From contig NZ_JACJSG010000059.1 of NCBI RefSeq assembly GCF_014697625.1, forward strand, positions 1 to 45,284: 45,284 bases of DNA, in the 5' to 3' direction. The stretch's first letter is position 1; each line of letters opens with the position of its first letter. The notes below the pieces were generated by a model. The model worked only from the letters and a program-made list of their open reading frames with translations, searched no databases and was not told the DNA's origin. The DNA is from Anabaena azotica FACHB-119. GTDB taxonomy: Bacteria; Cyanobacteriota; Cyanobacteriia; Cyanobacteriales; Nostocaceae. This document shows, piece by piece, positions 32,703-40,801 of the stretch. The translations under genes were made by a program, and so were the position numbers.

Positions 32703-34625
32703 CTACTTCAGCAATCGTAAACCACTCAAGGTAACTAATACAGTCGAACCCTCATGACCAATTACGCCGATGGGTAGGTTAATATTTCCCAGGAAATTGC
32801 CAATTAACAATAGACCAATAAACCCCAAGGCTATAACTATATTTTGCTTGACGATCGCTTGCGATCGCCTGCCCAATTTCATCGCCACATCAATTTTCTC
32901 TAACCTATCCGCCATCAATACTATATCTGCGGTTTCCAAAGCCACATCACTACCAGCCACACCCATCGCAATACCTACCGATGCTTGTGCTAGGGCTGGT
33001 GCATCATTAATTCCATCCCCCACCATCGCCACTGTGTGATACTTTGCTTGCAACTGGCGAATTACATCTAACTTATCTTCCGGTAAAAGTGAGGCAAATA
33101 CCTGATCAATTCCCACCGCTTGCGCCACACTCTCGGCGGTGCGTTGATTATCTCCCGTAATCATCACAATTTGTTCTAATCCCAACTTCCGCAAGCGAGC
33201 AATAGTTGCAGGAGCCTCTGGTCTGATCATATCTGCGATCGCAATTATCCCAATGACGTTATACTCCTCCTTACTTCCTGCTTGCGCCACCCAAACAACT
33301 GTTTTCCCCTGATGTTCCAGTGATGGCGCTGCTTCTACCAACTCCTGTGGTAACTTATTCGTATACTGCTGAACAAAAGCTGCCTTCCCAACAATTATTT
33401 GTTGATTATTCGCAGTCCCGACAATACCCTGTCCTGGTATCGCTTGTACCTCAACAGCCCGTACCCAGTCTAAGTCCTTAGCCGCCTGAACGATAGCTTG
33501 AGCAATGGGATGTTCTGAAGATGACTCTAAGGCTGCTGCTACTTTTAACACATCATCTTCTGTATAATTACTAGTGGCAATCACTTGAGAAACCTGCACT
33601 TGTCCTGTGGTGAGAGTACCAGTTTTATCGAAAGCGATCGCCCGGACTTTACCAATCTTCTCCAACTGTGCGCCATTCTTAAACAAAATCCCCTGTCTTG
33701 CACCATTGGCAATCCCCGATAATAAAGTCGGCATAATCGCCGCCATCAGCGCACAGGGAGAAGCCACCACCAAAAAAGTCAAAGCACGGTAAATAGTTGT
33801 TTCCCAGTCCCAAACCCAAATCAACGGCGGTAAAGTCGCCAATAACACCCCAGCAATGACAATCACCTTTGCATATCCCTTCTCAAAACCCTCGATAAAC
33901 TCTTGAGAAGGCGGCGCTTCGGTTTGTGCTTGTTCCACCAAACGAATTACCCGTTGAATCAAACTACTGGCGGCTGGTTTATGTACCTTCAACCTCAGCG
34001 CTCCATAACCATTGATTGTCCCTGCAAATACCTCTTCCCCTACCGTCTTTTCCACAGGTAGAGACTCACCTGTAATTGCCGCTTGATTAATAGTGCTGTA
34101 ACCAGAGACAATAATACCATCGGTGGGGATTAGCTCACCCGGCTTAACCACAATCTCATCCCCCACTTGCAACTGGCTGATGGGAATATTTTTTTCTCCA
34201 GTTTGGTTGACAATTGTGGCTGTATCTGGTGTCAAGCTCATCAAACTGCGGATATTCTTCTCCGTGCGGCGCATAGCGTAGCCTTCCAACGCCCCACTGA
34301 TGGCAAAAATCAGAATTAAAATCGCCCCATCAATAATTAAATGGTATTCCCTACGCCACAAACCCAAAGCAGCAGCACCAAGGGCGGCGACAATCATCAA
34401 CAAATCTACATCCAGTTCCTTCTCCTTAATCAGCGTCGTTAACCCCTCACGGGCGCTTTCATAACCACCAATCACATAAGCAGCAGGTAACAGCAGCAAT
34501 GCCAACCCCAACCATCCCAAAGACAAAGCGAACCAGCCGAAAAATAACAGCACCCCACAAACCAGGGCGGCTATGGTATCAGCGTGTTCTTGAGTGAATT
34601 GATGAAAACGTTGTGGGTAAAGCAT
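32703..34625 (-). CDS. P1B-4 heavy-metal-transporting ATPase (CoaT/CtpD-like)
   Basis: This P-type ATPase exports a divalent transition metal. I use the ATG at 34625 (640 residues) because the longer reading frame starts inside the promoter described at 34654-34685. Motifs in order: TGES near residue 185, the membrane SPC motif at 289-291, the phosphorylated Asp333 in DKTGTLTTG, SSEHP, MITGDNQRTAE, GDGINDAPALA, and HEGST at 624-628. The pair SPC plus HEG(G/S)T marks subgroup P1B-4, whose members move Co, and in some cases Zn, Fe or Cd. There is no N-terminal heavy-metal-associated domain. A decayed copy of its C-terminus lies at 23999-24155. Cobalt is the best guess for the metal, by analogy to cyanobacterial CoaT. 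Confidence 0.9.
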   Translation of the reverse strand: MLYPQRFHQFTQEHADTIAALVCGVLLFFGWFALSLGWLGLALLLLPAAYVIGGYESAREGLTTLIKEKELDVDLLMIVAALGAAALGLWRREYHLIIDGAILILIFAISGALEGYAMRRTEKNIRSLMSLTPDTATIVNQTGEKNIPISQLQVGDEIVVKPGELIPTDGIIVSGYSTINQAAITGESLPVEKTVGEEVFAGTINGYGALRLKVHKPAASSLIQRVIRLVEQAQTEAPPSQEFIEGFEKGYAKVIVIAGVLLATLPPLIWVWDWETTIYRALTFLVVASPCALMAAIMPTLLSGIANGARQGILFKNGAQLEKIGKVRAIAFDKTGTLTTGQVQVSQVIATSNYTEDDVLKVAAALESSSEHPIAQAIVQAAKDLDWVRAVEVQAIPGQGIVGTANNQQIIVGKAAFVQQYTNKLPQELVEAAPSLEHQGKTVVWVAQAGSKEEYNVIGIIAIADMIRPEAPATIARLRKLGLEQIVMITGDNQRTAESVAQAVGIDQVFASLLPEDKLDVIRQLQAKYHTVAMVGDGINDAPALAQASVGIAMGVAGSDVALETADIVLMADRLEKIDVAMKLGRRSQAIVKQNIVIALGFIGLLLIGNFLGNINLPIGVIGHEGSTVLVTLSGLRLLK

Positions 34626-34653
34626 GGAATTTGTCCCAGTCAGCAATACCTTT

Positions 34654-34685
34654 ACCTTAAACCTTGACATTGATGTTAAGGTCAA
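34654..34685 (-). promoter_or_regulatory. MerR-type promoter/operator of the metal ATPase
   Basis: On the minus strand, a -35 box TTGACC (34685-34680) is followed by a 20-base spacer and a -10 box TAAGGT (34659-34654). The 22-bp near-palindrome ACCTTAACATCAATGTCAAG + GT occupies 34682-34661, with one mismatched pair. Overlong spacing with a centred dyad is the hallmark of MerR-family activated promoters; the boxes resemble those of mer promoters. Transcription would start about 34647, leaving a short leader to the ATG at 34625. Confidence 0.75.
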
Positions 34686-34784
34686 TCCCCAACTTTGCCT
34701 AACAACACTGAAGTAAGTTGAAAAATGTGCTATCCGAAGGAGAGAATGAAAAAAGAATGCTGATATGGGTGTGTAGGAGGATAG

Positions 34785-35186
34785 ATGATGTCATCGTCGG
34801 CAAATGTGGCTTTAAATAGTCGTTTAACTGTGGAAATTAAGGGATTGAAGAACCAAAAAGGCAGCTTACGCTTGAGTTTGTTCTCCAATGAGCAAGGCTT
34901 TCCCCATCGGAGCGATCGCGCCGTTGCTTATCGTTGCGTTGAAGCCAAAGAAGCACCCGTTTCCGTGACATTCGATCAACTCGCTCCCGGTCGTTACGCA
35001 GTTGCGGTAATCCACGATGCCAACAATGATGGTAAGCTGAATACAGGGATTTTGGGCATTCCCAAAGAAGGGTTTGGATTTTCGCGCAATCCCAGAATTG
35101 GCATAGGTGCGCCCAGCTTTCAAGATACAGCCATCTCAGTTATGGGAGAAAGCACTATTCAAATTAAGCTGAATTATTTACTGTAA
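34785..35186 (+). CDS. DUF2141 domain protein
   Basis: The 133-residue protein consists mainly of a DUF2141 domain, a beta-rich fold of unknown function. Recognisable family parts are LTVEIKGLKNQKGSLRLSLF (about 14-33), PGRYAVAVIHDANNDGKLNT (about 67-86) and GIPKEGFGFSRNP (about 89-101). DUF2141 proteins usually have a signal peptide; none is evident here, so either it is cytosolic or the true start differs. ATG ATG at 34785-34790 follows AGGAGG-like bases (about 34773-34778). It is divergent from the metal ATPase, but the MerR-type operator faces the ATPase only. Confidence 0.75.
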   Translation: MMSSSANVALNSRLTVEIKGLKNQKGSLRLSLFSNEQGFPHRSDRAVAYRCVEAKEAPVSVTFDQLAPGRYAVAVIHDANNDGKLNTGILGIPKEGFGFSRNPRIGIGAPSFQDTAISVMGESTIQIKLNYLL

Positions 35187-35384
35187 TTTTCTGTCTTGAA
35201 AGTGGGGAGGGAAGAAAAACCACTTTCATGATTAGTTGTAAATTTTTTTCGTTGTAACTGTCTGGAAAGTCTGTTATTGTTTCTAATTGATGAACTTGAT
35301 ATTTCAGAAATATAAAATTCTGATCTGTAGGGTGGGCATTGCATCGGCATATTATCTTTCGGCTAATTTATACTCAATATAAAC

Positions 35385-35508
35385 AGGACTTAAGCAATTG
35401 GCACATGGGGTAGGGTGCGTCAGATGTGGAAAATCCTTAAATGTGTACGAAATTATTGGGGCTGACGCACCCTACAGTTACTTTGATTATGACACTTGCG
35501 TAAGTCCT
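35385..35508. mobile_element. Family-A MITE-like element, copy 1
   Basis: Ends AGGACTTAAGCAA (35385) and TTGCGTAAGTCCT (to 35508) are inverted. Inner arms are GTAGGGTGCGTCAG and CTGACGCACCCTAC, and the centre holds GAAAATCC...ACGAAATTATTGG. Just outside lie ATAAA-C and A-ATAAA, a likely 5-bp target duplication with one base on each side belonging to the element. Confidence 0.8.
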
Positions 35509-35620
35509 AATAAAGAAGAATTCGCTAGAAGTTAATAACAAAAACACAAGCAAACATATAATATAAAACTGCTCCAAGTTAAGTAAACCCAGAACAGCTT
35601 TATATAGTAATAGATACCTG

Positions 35621-35769
35621 ACTTTTCACGGCATCTAGAAGACCTCTCTCCTTGTAGGAGAGAGGCTTTGATTTCTCCCCCTTCCCTGCCTTTGGCACGC
35701 TACGCGAACGTAGGGAAGGGGGCTGGGGGGTTAGGTCTGACGTTGGCTTTTCCACATAACGTGAAAAGT
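35621..35769. mobile_element. MITE-like element with ACTTTTCACG ends
   Basis: ACTTTTCACG (35621-35630) and CGTGAAAAGT (35760-35769) are perfect inverted ends. Inside is a CCTCTCTCC-TTGTA-GGAGAGAGG hairpin (35642-35664) and opposed CCCCCTTCCCT and AGGGAAGGGGG arms (about 35677-35722). A single end, CTTGACTTTTCACGGCATTTG, recurs at about 42202-42222. Confidence 0.65.
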
Positions 35770-35900
35770 TAGAATAGATACAAGATTTAGACATTGAAAA
35801 AACCTAAATCTTAGCAGCTATTTTCTGTGGTATTGTTGCAATTTTTAGGCAATCAGGTGACAATTATACAAGTAGGAAAACCGTTAAATTTTTCACCCTA

Positions 35901-36140
35901 CTAACCTTGTGAGCTTCCGCCCTTGCGACCAGCTTCACGAGCTTCTTCAGAAGTGAACTCATGAGCAGTACCTTTTTCATGAGCAGCTTTGCCACCCTTA
36001 TGTCCAGCTTCACGAGCTTCTTCAGAAGTGAACTCATGGGCAGTACCTTTTTCATGAGCAGCTTTGCCACCTTGGCTGGCGATTTCGCGTTGCTTGTCCT
36101 CATCCATAGAGGCAAAACCACGGTTGCTAGTATCTGACAT
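35901..36140 (-). CDS. KGG-repeat general stress protein
   Basis: This 79-residue, very hydrophilic protein consists of the KGG/stress-induced repeat type (GsiB and con-10 relatives). After MSDTSNRGFASMDEDKQREI, the 25-residue unit GGKAAHEKGTAHEFTSEEAR (+ EAGHK) appears twice, followed by GGSSQG. The two DNA units, about 35931-36005 and 36006-36080, are nearly identical with a 75-bp period, so duplication is recent or homogenised. It is predicted to be disordered and heat-stable, a desiccation or stress protectant in related families. ATG at 36140 follows an AAGGAGTC ribosome site. Confidence 0.88.
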   Translation of the reverse strand: MSDTSNRGFASMDEDKQREIASQGGKAAHEKGTAHEFTSEEAREAGHKGGKAAHEKGTAHEFTSEEAREAGRKGGSSQG

Positions 36141-36445
36141 AGTATGACTCCTTGTACTTTATTAAAGCTGTTTAATTGTTAGAACAGTCACAGCTTTAAA
36201 GTGATTGACATTCAGAACCATTAATGTATCTAAGTTAGCTAGATTAACCGTTGATATTCATTATTCTTTAGGTATAAATATTAATAATCAAGCCTTAACT
36301 TCAGAGGGGTGTTGAGGTGCTATTTCAGGTTCATGAAAACGAAAAGTCACGAGTTTGGAAAGGCATAAACCTATAAGAGTGTAGATGTTCAAAACCCCTA
36401 CACCCCTATATCCTTATATTCAAACTTGTGCGTAAGTCGTGACTA
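36141..36445. other. Spacer upstream of KGG gene
   Basis: AT-rich promoter region of the KGG gene (36141-36290) followed by a short CCCCTACACCCCTATA repeat (about 36395-36411) and GTGCGTAAGTCGTGAC, a lone remnant of a family-A end. No gene is seen. Confidence 0.45.
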
Positions 36446-36982
36446 TCAAGGATTGACACTGATGGGAGTGCCATTCAATTCAGACTCAGTAGTTGCACCA
36501 ACTGCCATTGGTGGAGACCATTCACTGACGCGGTTATCATCTAGGACGGCTCGGACTCGATAAGCAAGCTGAGTTTTATGTACCAACAGAATTAAATCAC
36601 GGTTGAGTAAACCTTGTGATTTTTTGTTTTCGTTGGATGCAGCTTGGAGACGAAAACAGCGATCGCTTTGACGTTGTAACTTTGGCGACTTACCCTCCAC
36701 CAGCACCTTTTGCAATTCGTATTCTTTAGCCCCTGGATAAGCATCCCAGCAAAGTTGCCAGTAGGTTGACCAGCTAATTAAATCTGTTGTTGATTCCTTA
36801 ACCTCATCCGACAAAGTAGAAACAAGTCCAGTGACTGGAGGCTGTACAACTTGGGGCTGCTGTGCAGCTATGGATGAACCGACATCAATACCTAGCATCA
36901 GTCCGAATATCAAACTTAGCAGCACAATCAATCTTAGTCCTCGTAATGCCGCAACCCGTAGGATTTTCAAATTCATAGTCAT
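36446..36982 (-). CDS. Exported protein of unknown function, fibronectin-III-like
   Basis: The 178-residue protein has a clear signal peptide: a basic start, hydrophobic LRLIVLLSLIFGLMLGIDVG (about 16-35), then SSIAAQQ as a probable cleavage site. The mature part has one Cys pair candidate (CWDAYPG and DRCFRLQ). Segments such as YQLCWDAYPGAKEYELQKV-like and LAYRVRAVLDDNRVSEWSPP resemble the strands of a fibronectin-III-like domain, in which Trp-Tyr-x-V and SEWSPP are typical. I do not recognise a specific family. It lies 234 bp downstream of the beta-helix gene on the same strand, with a MITE between. Confidence 0.65.
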   Translation of the reverse strand: MTMNLKILRVAALRGLRLIVLLSLIFGLMLGIDVGSSIAAQQPQVVQPPVTGLVSTLSDEVKESTTDLISWSTYWQLCWDAYPGAKEYELQKVLVEGKSPKLQRQSDRCFRLQAASNENKKSQGLLNRDLILLVHKTQLAYRVRAVLDDNRVSEWSPPMAVGATTESELNGTPISVNP

Positions 36983-37066
36983 GCAAAAAATTGCTTAAAC
37001 CCATTCTCCAAAATTAGGCAACAGATGCAGCAAAGGAAAATCTTGCTACATCTAAGCTTCATTAAT

Positions 37067-37189
37067 AGGACTTACGCAAATGTCATAATCAAACTAACTG
37101 TAGGGTGCGTCAGCCCCAATAATTTCGTACAGATTCAAGGATTTTCCACATCTGACGCACCCTACAATTGTGCCAGTTGCGTAAGTCCT
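37067..37189. mobile_element. Family-A MITE-like element, copy 2
   Basis: Ends AGGACTTACGCAA (37067) and TTGCGTAAGTCCT (to 37189) are inverted, with inner arms GTAGGGTGCGTCAG and CTGACGCACCCTAC. Flanks are ATTAA-T and G-ATTAA, a 5-bp target duplication as in the copy at 35385. It sits in the gap between two exported-protein genes. Confidence 0.82.
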
Positions 37190-37215
37190 GATTAATTGTA
37201 AATTGCCAATTAGTC

Positions 37216-38487
37216 TTACCACTCCACCCGTGAAATCAAGCTGCCGTTATCGGCATAGATAGTTTTCGAACGGATATACGTTCTCGCAGGTAGTGTGGAA
37301 TTGAAGACCGCGCTTTTTTCTCCCACGGCTGATTTGTTGCCGATGACTGCACGGAATATCACAGCGTTAGGTGCTAAACCTACGTTATCACCAACGCTAG
37401 TTTCCGGGCCAGTAGCAGCACCATTCACAACCTGCCTACCCCCATGAACTAGAACACGAGGCCCATAACCATTCCCATTACCAACAGTCAAACTAGTTGT
37501 CTCTAAAGCATGAAAGACAACATCGTTTGCTAGACCAACAAGTGTGCCAATGTTAAAAGGTTGACCCTCATCAGCACGAATGGCAATTCTATTACCTAGT
37601 TTGTAGTCTAAAGCGGCAAGAGAATCTTGCAGAACCACATTGCCGATGATGCGGTTACGGTAGTTTGGATCTTGAGTGACAACCCCACCTATGGTTGGCA
37701 AACCACCAGGGTTAAAAGCGGTGACTGGAGCTAGATTTATCCCTGTTACGTTTGACAAGCTAGCTTGGGCTAATTCTGTATAACCTTTGGCAAATGCCTC
37801 ATTGACTTCAATGACACCTTCCTGCAATGCAACGTCGGCTTGTGTCAGGTTAGCTACCTTCCCCAAACTGTTATCAGTAGCTTGTGCGTTAGTAGTCACA
37901 TTTTTCCCTGGGAGGACAACTTTACCAGAAGGTAAGGTCACACCAGGGCCAACCCGCGAGTGAAAATTGACTACAGTGTTGTATTGTATGGTTGCACCGT
38001 CTATTTCTGCGTTGAAGGCGATGAATGTCTCTGGCTGAGTGTTACTAAAGGAAGTACCAGTACCGGAGTCAGTGAAAGGCCCGGTTGAGCCACTAACACC
38101 GATTGTGGCTGCACCTTTGACAGTGGCCAAGTGTGCCAGAATTACTCGCTTACCAATAGTTGCTCCTGCTCCTGAAGCTGTAATGCTCACTTGGTCTTGG
38201 GCGTTGGAATCATCGCCGATGGAAATAGGGCCATTGGTAGCATTTAACCTAGCAAATGGGCCGACGTAGACTTTTTCCCCCAAGGTAATATTTGTGGGAT
38301 TGGTGATTATCGCAGTTGGATCAAGAAAACTAGCTGACGTTGAGGCTGCTGTACTCGGACATACAGGTAAATTCAACGTCGTGGGATTACAAGAAGCAAA
38401 GGCTGGTTGTGCATCTACCTGTATAACTGTTACCAGCGCTAGGATAATTGCAGTCAAGGCACTAAAAATTGTGCGAGGTTTGAACAT
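37216..38487 (-). CDS. Exported double gamma-carbonic-anhydrase-like beta-helix protein
   Basis: With the ATG at 38487 (GAGGAG upstream) this is a 423-residue protein with a signal peptide ending at about PAFAS. Two stretches resemble the left-handed beta-helix of gamma-class carbonic anhydrase (Cam). Lobe 1 (about 55-200) has ITLGEKVYVGPFARL, ISIGDDSNAQDQV and ILAHLATVKG. Lobe 2 (about 275-410) has RIAIRADEGQPFNIG, VFHALET and VLVHGGRQVVNG. Against the Cam zinc ligands (His81, 117, 122), lobe 1 keeps only the second His (119; Lys124 at the third), and lobe 2 keeps the first and second (326, 348; Asn355 at the third). An ordinary metal triad is therefore missing. It could be a structural or binding protein in the periplasm. 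Confidence 0.8.
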   Translation of the reverse strand: MFKPRTIFSALTAIILALVTVIQVDAQPAFASCNPTTLNLPVCPSTAASTSASFLDPTAIITNPTNITLGEKVYVGPFARLNATNGPISIGDDSNAQDQVSITASGAGATIGKRVILAHLATVKGAATIGVSGSTGPFTDSGTGTSFSNTQPETFIAFNAEIDGATIQYNTVVNFHSRVGPGVTLPSGKVVLPGKNVTTNAQATDNSLGKVANLTQADVALQEGVIEVNEAFAKGYTELAQASLSNVTGINLAPVTAFNPGGLPTIGGVVTQDPNYRNRIIGNVVLQDSLAALDYKLGNRIAIRADEGQPFNIGTLVGLANDVVFHALETTSLTVGNGNGYGPRVLVHGGRQVVNGAATGPETSVGDNVGLAPNAVIFRAVIGNKSAVGEKSAVFNSTLPARTYIRSKTIYADNGSLISRVEW

Positions 38488-38505
38488 TGAAATAAGGCTC
38501 CTCAC

Positions 38506-38673
38506 GAGCTATGGAGTATTTATTTGCAGAATAATTTGTGTTAACGAGGAAGAGATACTATTCAGCGTCTCTACGGTGAGCGAAACGCCAGGCCAATCGC
38601 AGGAATTAGCAAAAAATCATATTGCCATAATTCCCCTTTTCAACTCTTTCCTACTTGCTTATAAGATAGAGAA
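38506..38673. other. Spacer between two exported-protein genes
   Basis: This 168-bp spacer presumably carries the promoter of the beta-helix gene. A plus-strand reading frame crosses it and the antisense of the beta-helix gene and is rejected. No repeat is seen. Confidence 0.4.
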
Positions 38674-38922
38674 TTAACCGCCCCAAAATCCGTTCAACAA
38701 GTTATAAACATTGAGAAATGTGACCAAGTCATCTATCAGACCAGTAACAATACCAAGAAGTGATATTTGTGGAATTGTCGTTGTTGCGGAGGCAACTGCA
38801 TTATTATATACAGTCTCCCAAGCATCCGGCCCAGTAGCCGTTGTTCCATAAACTTGTGTACTGACAGCCAAAGTAAAGCCAAGCGCAGCTAAACCGGCTA
38901 GTATTGTGCGACGTTTTAACAT
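38674..38922 (-). CDS. Small exported protein of unknown function
   Basis: An 82-residue protein with a typical signal peptide: MLKRRTILAGLAALGFTLAV, then STQVYGTTA. The mature part of about 55 residues has a hydrophobic LLGIVTGLIDDLVTFLNVYN stretch and ends in NGFWGG. I do not recognise a family. It is 187 bp upstream of the beta-helix gene on the same strand, and together with the gene at 36446 they make three exported proteins in a row, perhaps one locus. Confidence 0.6.
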   Translation of the reverse strand: MLKRRTILAGLAALGFTLAVSTQVYGTTATGPDAWETVYNNAVASATTTIPQISLLGIVTGLIDDLVTFLNVYNLLNGFWGG

Positions 38923-39604
38923 TATTATTTGATACCTGATAGTTTGCCAAATTTGTTTGACAGGGTAAACCGAAAAGGTAAGGAAAAGTAGAAACTTTTC
39001 AATTTACCTAAGCTAATGACTCACAATTATTACAAGCAGCGATTAGCATCTCACTGTTAGAGTATTTTAATATTATTTAGTAATTTAAGCTAGATATTTT
39101 GATATTAATAAAATTTATATTTATAATAAAAATGCGTTTCAACATATCGTTGAAAACTTGTTAAATTACATAAGTATTGGCTACAAAAAATATCTGCCTG
39201 AAGATGGATTTTGAATTTTACTGGTATGAAAATATCTTCTACAAGAAGATACTAGACATAGGTACGACAGAAAAAAACTATTAATATAAAAGGCTTACAG
39301 CCCTTTATATTAATAGTTTTATAACTGTTTATGCGCTCATTTATCTGGCAAAGGTAGTAACTGACATGATGTTTTGTAAGTATCCCTTGTGTGAATATAT
39401 GGTGGATGGAATTTGCATATTAAAATATCTATGACTAAATTATTTTGGTTCTTGCGGTAATTTTATTAGCGGCAAAGAGGAAAGTTAAAACCAACCAAAG
39501 GCGCAACATGATTTTGTCAGATCAGCAAAAGCGAGCGATCGCATTCATAAACAAGTCGCTATTAACGTATAATAAATGACTTGATATCCAGAATTTACTG
39601 ACAC
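38923..39604. other. AT-rich spacer with one long hairpin
   Basis: The 682-bp spacer lies between two minus-strand genes and has no credible gene. It contains the long inverted repeat at 39275-39319 and one GCGATCGC at about 39535. It should hold the promoter of the small exported-protein gene at its left end. Confidence 0.5.
39275..39319. terminator. 20-bp inverted repeat, possible terminator
   Basis: AAACTATTAATATAAAAGGC (39275-39294) pairs with GCCCTTTATATTAATAGTTT (39300-39319) with one mismatch across TTACA. An A-run precedes it and a T-run follows, so it would work as an intrinsic terminator on either strand. On the minus strand it is about 285 bp past the acyl-CoA dehydrogenase stop. 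Confidence 0.6.
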
Positions 39605-40801
39605 CTATAAAAAGTTGACAATACCCAGGCGCAACACTTCTCTGGTAAAATCACAAGAATATCCGATAGTTGCATCAGCCAGAAACTTGCCAGCCAAAGA
39701 TTCCTTAGTCACCCCATAGCCCCCAAGAATTTCCACGGCTGTTTGTGCGTTTTTGATGGCCACATCGACAGCAAAAGTCTTAGCTGCTGGTGCTTTTACA
39801 GTAGCTGCAAGTTGGGGAGAAGTTTCTGCTGTGCTTGCTGCATCCCAAACTATAAGCCTTGCAGCTTGGGTGTTAATCATCATATCCGCTAGTTTTAGCG
39901 CCACTGCTTGATGTTCAATAATCGGACGACCCCAACTAATTCTGTGCTTGGCATAATTCAACGCATACTCATAAGCAGCACGAGCCAAACCCACATAAGA
40001 AGCAGCCAGTCCAATAGCTACTTCTGGAAGTAACATCAATAATTTTGCTGCTTCCCCCTCTTGTCCAATGAGATTTTCTACGGGAACGGCGACGTTATCT
40101 AGACAAATTTCCCCATGATGAGAAGCTTTCCAACCAATCATTTGAGCCTTTTTGCCAAACTTAATTCCTGGTCTATCAGCCTCGACGTAGAAGATAGACA
40201 AACTTTCATGCAATGGTTTAGCGATCGCAGTCCGAGCAATGATAAAGTAGGCATCGGCAATTCCTCCATTTGTAACTAACGAAGACTTTGTGCCATTAAG
40301 AATGTATACATCACCATTGCGGACAGCAGAAGTTTTTATGCCGATATTGGAGTCGGGAATTGGGCAGAACAAATCAGAAGTAGCGACATTAGGTTCACTT
40401 TCTGCGGCGCTAAACAGATGGGGTGTTTCAGAATTCACAAACGATAGTATACGTTTTTGTTGTTCCTGGGTTGCTACCCTAGTCACAAACAGCGACATAG
40501 CAGCGTTGAGATTGAAATAACTACAAGCAATACTGGCATCAACAGCCCCTATCTCTTCCAGAACTATAGCCAAATCTATGCACTTACGCCCCCTACCCCC
40601 TAACTCTTTTGGTAGCATCAAGGATGTGAATCCCAAACCTGAACCTTTATAGAAAAGAGATTTACAAAATTCCCAAGGTTCGATTTCAGGATTGTTAGAC
40701 TCTTCGATGATGCGAACAATAGGCGCAATTTCATTTTGAGCAAAGTCACGAGCTTGGTTCTGCAAAATCTGCTGTTCTTGAGTCAGGCTAAAGTCAATCA
40801 T
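39605..40801 (-). CDS. Acyl-CoA dehydrogenase family protein
   Basis: This 398-residue flavoenzyme has the three-part acyl-CoA dehydrogenase fold. The N-terminal helical domain starts FSLTQEQQILQNQARDFAQNEIAP. The beta domain has VYILNGTKSSLVTNGGIADAYFIIART and SHHGEICLDNVAVP. The C-terminal helical domain has HRISWGRPIIEHQAVALKLADM and VEILGGYGVTKES. In many members the catalytic Glu sits in an IYEGT motif. Here the aligned segment, ATIGYSCDFTRE, has Asp at that place, so catalysis may differ or the base may lie elsewhere, as in some subfamilies. The gene stands alone. Cyanobacteria generally lack a full beta-oxidation route, so its substrate is unclear and lateral gain is possible. Confidence 0.85.
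   Translation of the reverse strand: MIDFSLTQEQQILQNQARDFAQNEIAPIVRIIEESNNPEIEPWEFCKSLFYKGSGLGFTSLMLPKELGGRGRKCIDLAIVLEEIGAVDASIACSYFNLNAAMSLFVTRVATQEQQKRILSFVNSETPHLFSAAESEPNVATSDLFCPIPDSNIGIKTSAVRNGDVYILNGTKSSLVTNGGIADAYFIIARTAIAKPLHESLSIFYVEADRPGIKFGKKAQMIGWKASHHGEICLDNVAVPVENLIGQEGEAAKLLMLLPEVAIGLAASYVGLARAAYEYALNYAKHRISWGRPIIEHQAVALKLADMMINTQAARLIVWDAASTAETSPQLAATVKAPAAKTFAVDVAIKNAQTAVEILGGYGVTKESLAGKFLADATIGYSCDFTREVLRLGIVNFL

Larger units (their letters stand above)
35187..35900. other. Repeat-filled spacer between DUF2141 gene and KGG gene
   Basis: The 714-bp convergent spacer contains a family-A MITE (35385-35508), another inverted-end element (35621-35769), and AT-rich filler. A 64-codon minus-strand frame over 35600-35794 is built from the repeat and is not accepted as a gene. 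Confidence 0.6.

Noticed and set aside
35600..35794. 64-codon minus-strand frame
   Set aside because: Falls within an inverted-end repeat element; peptide is a product of repeat sequence.
38294..38677. 127-codon plus-strand frame antisense to the beta-helix gene
   Set aside because: Most of it is the complement of a well-supported gene with a signal peptide; no independent support.
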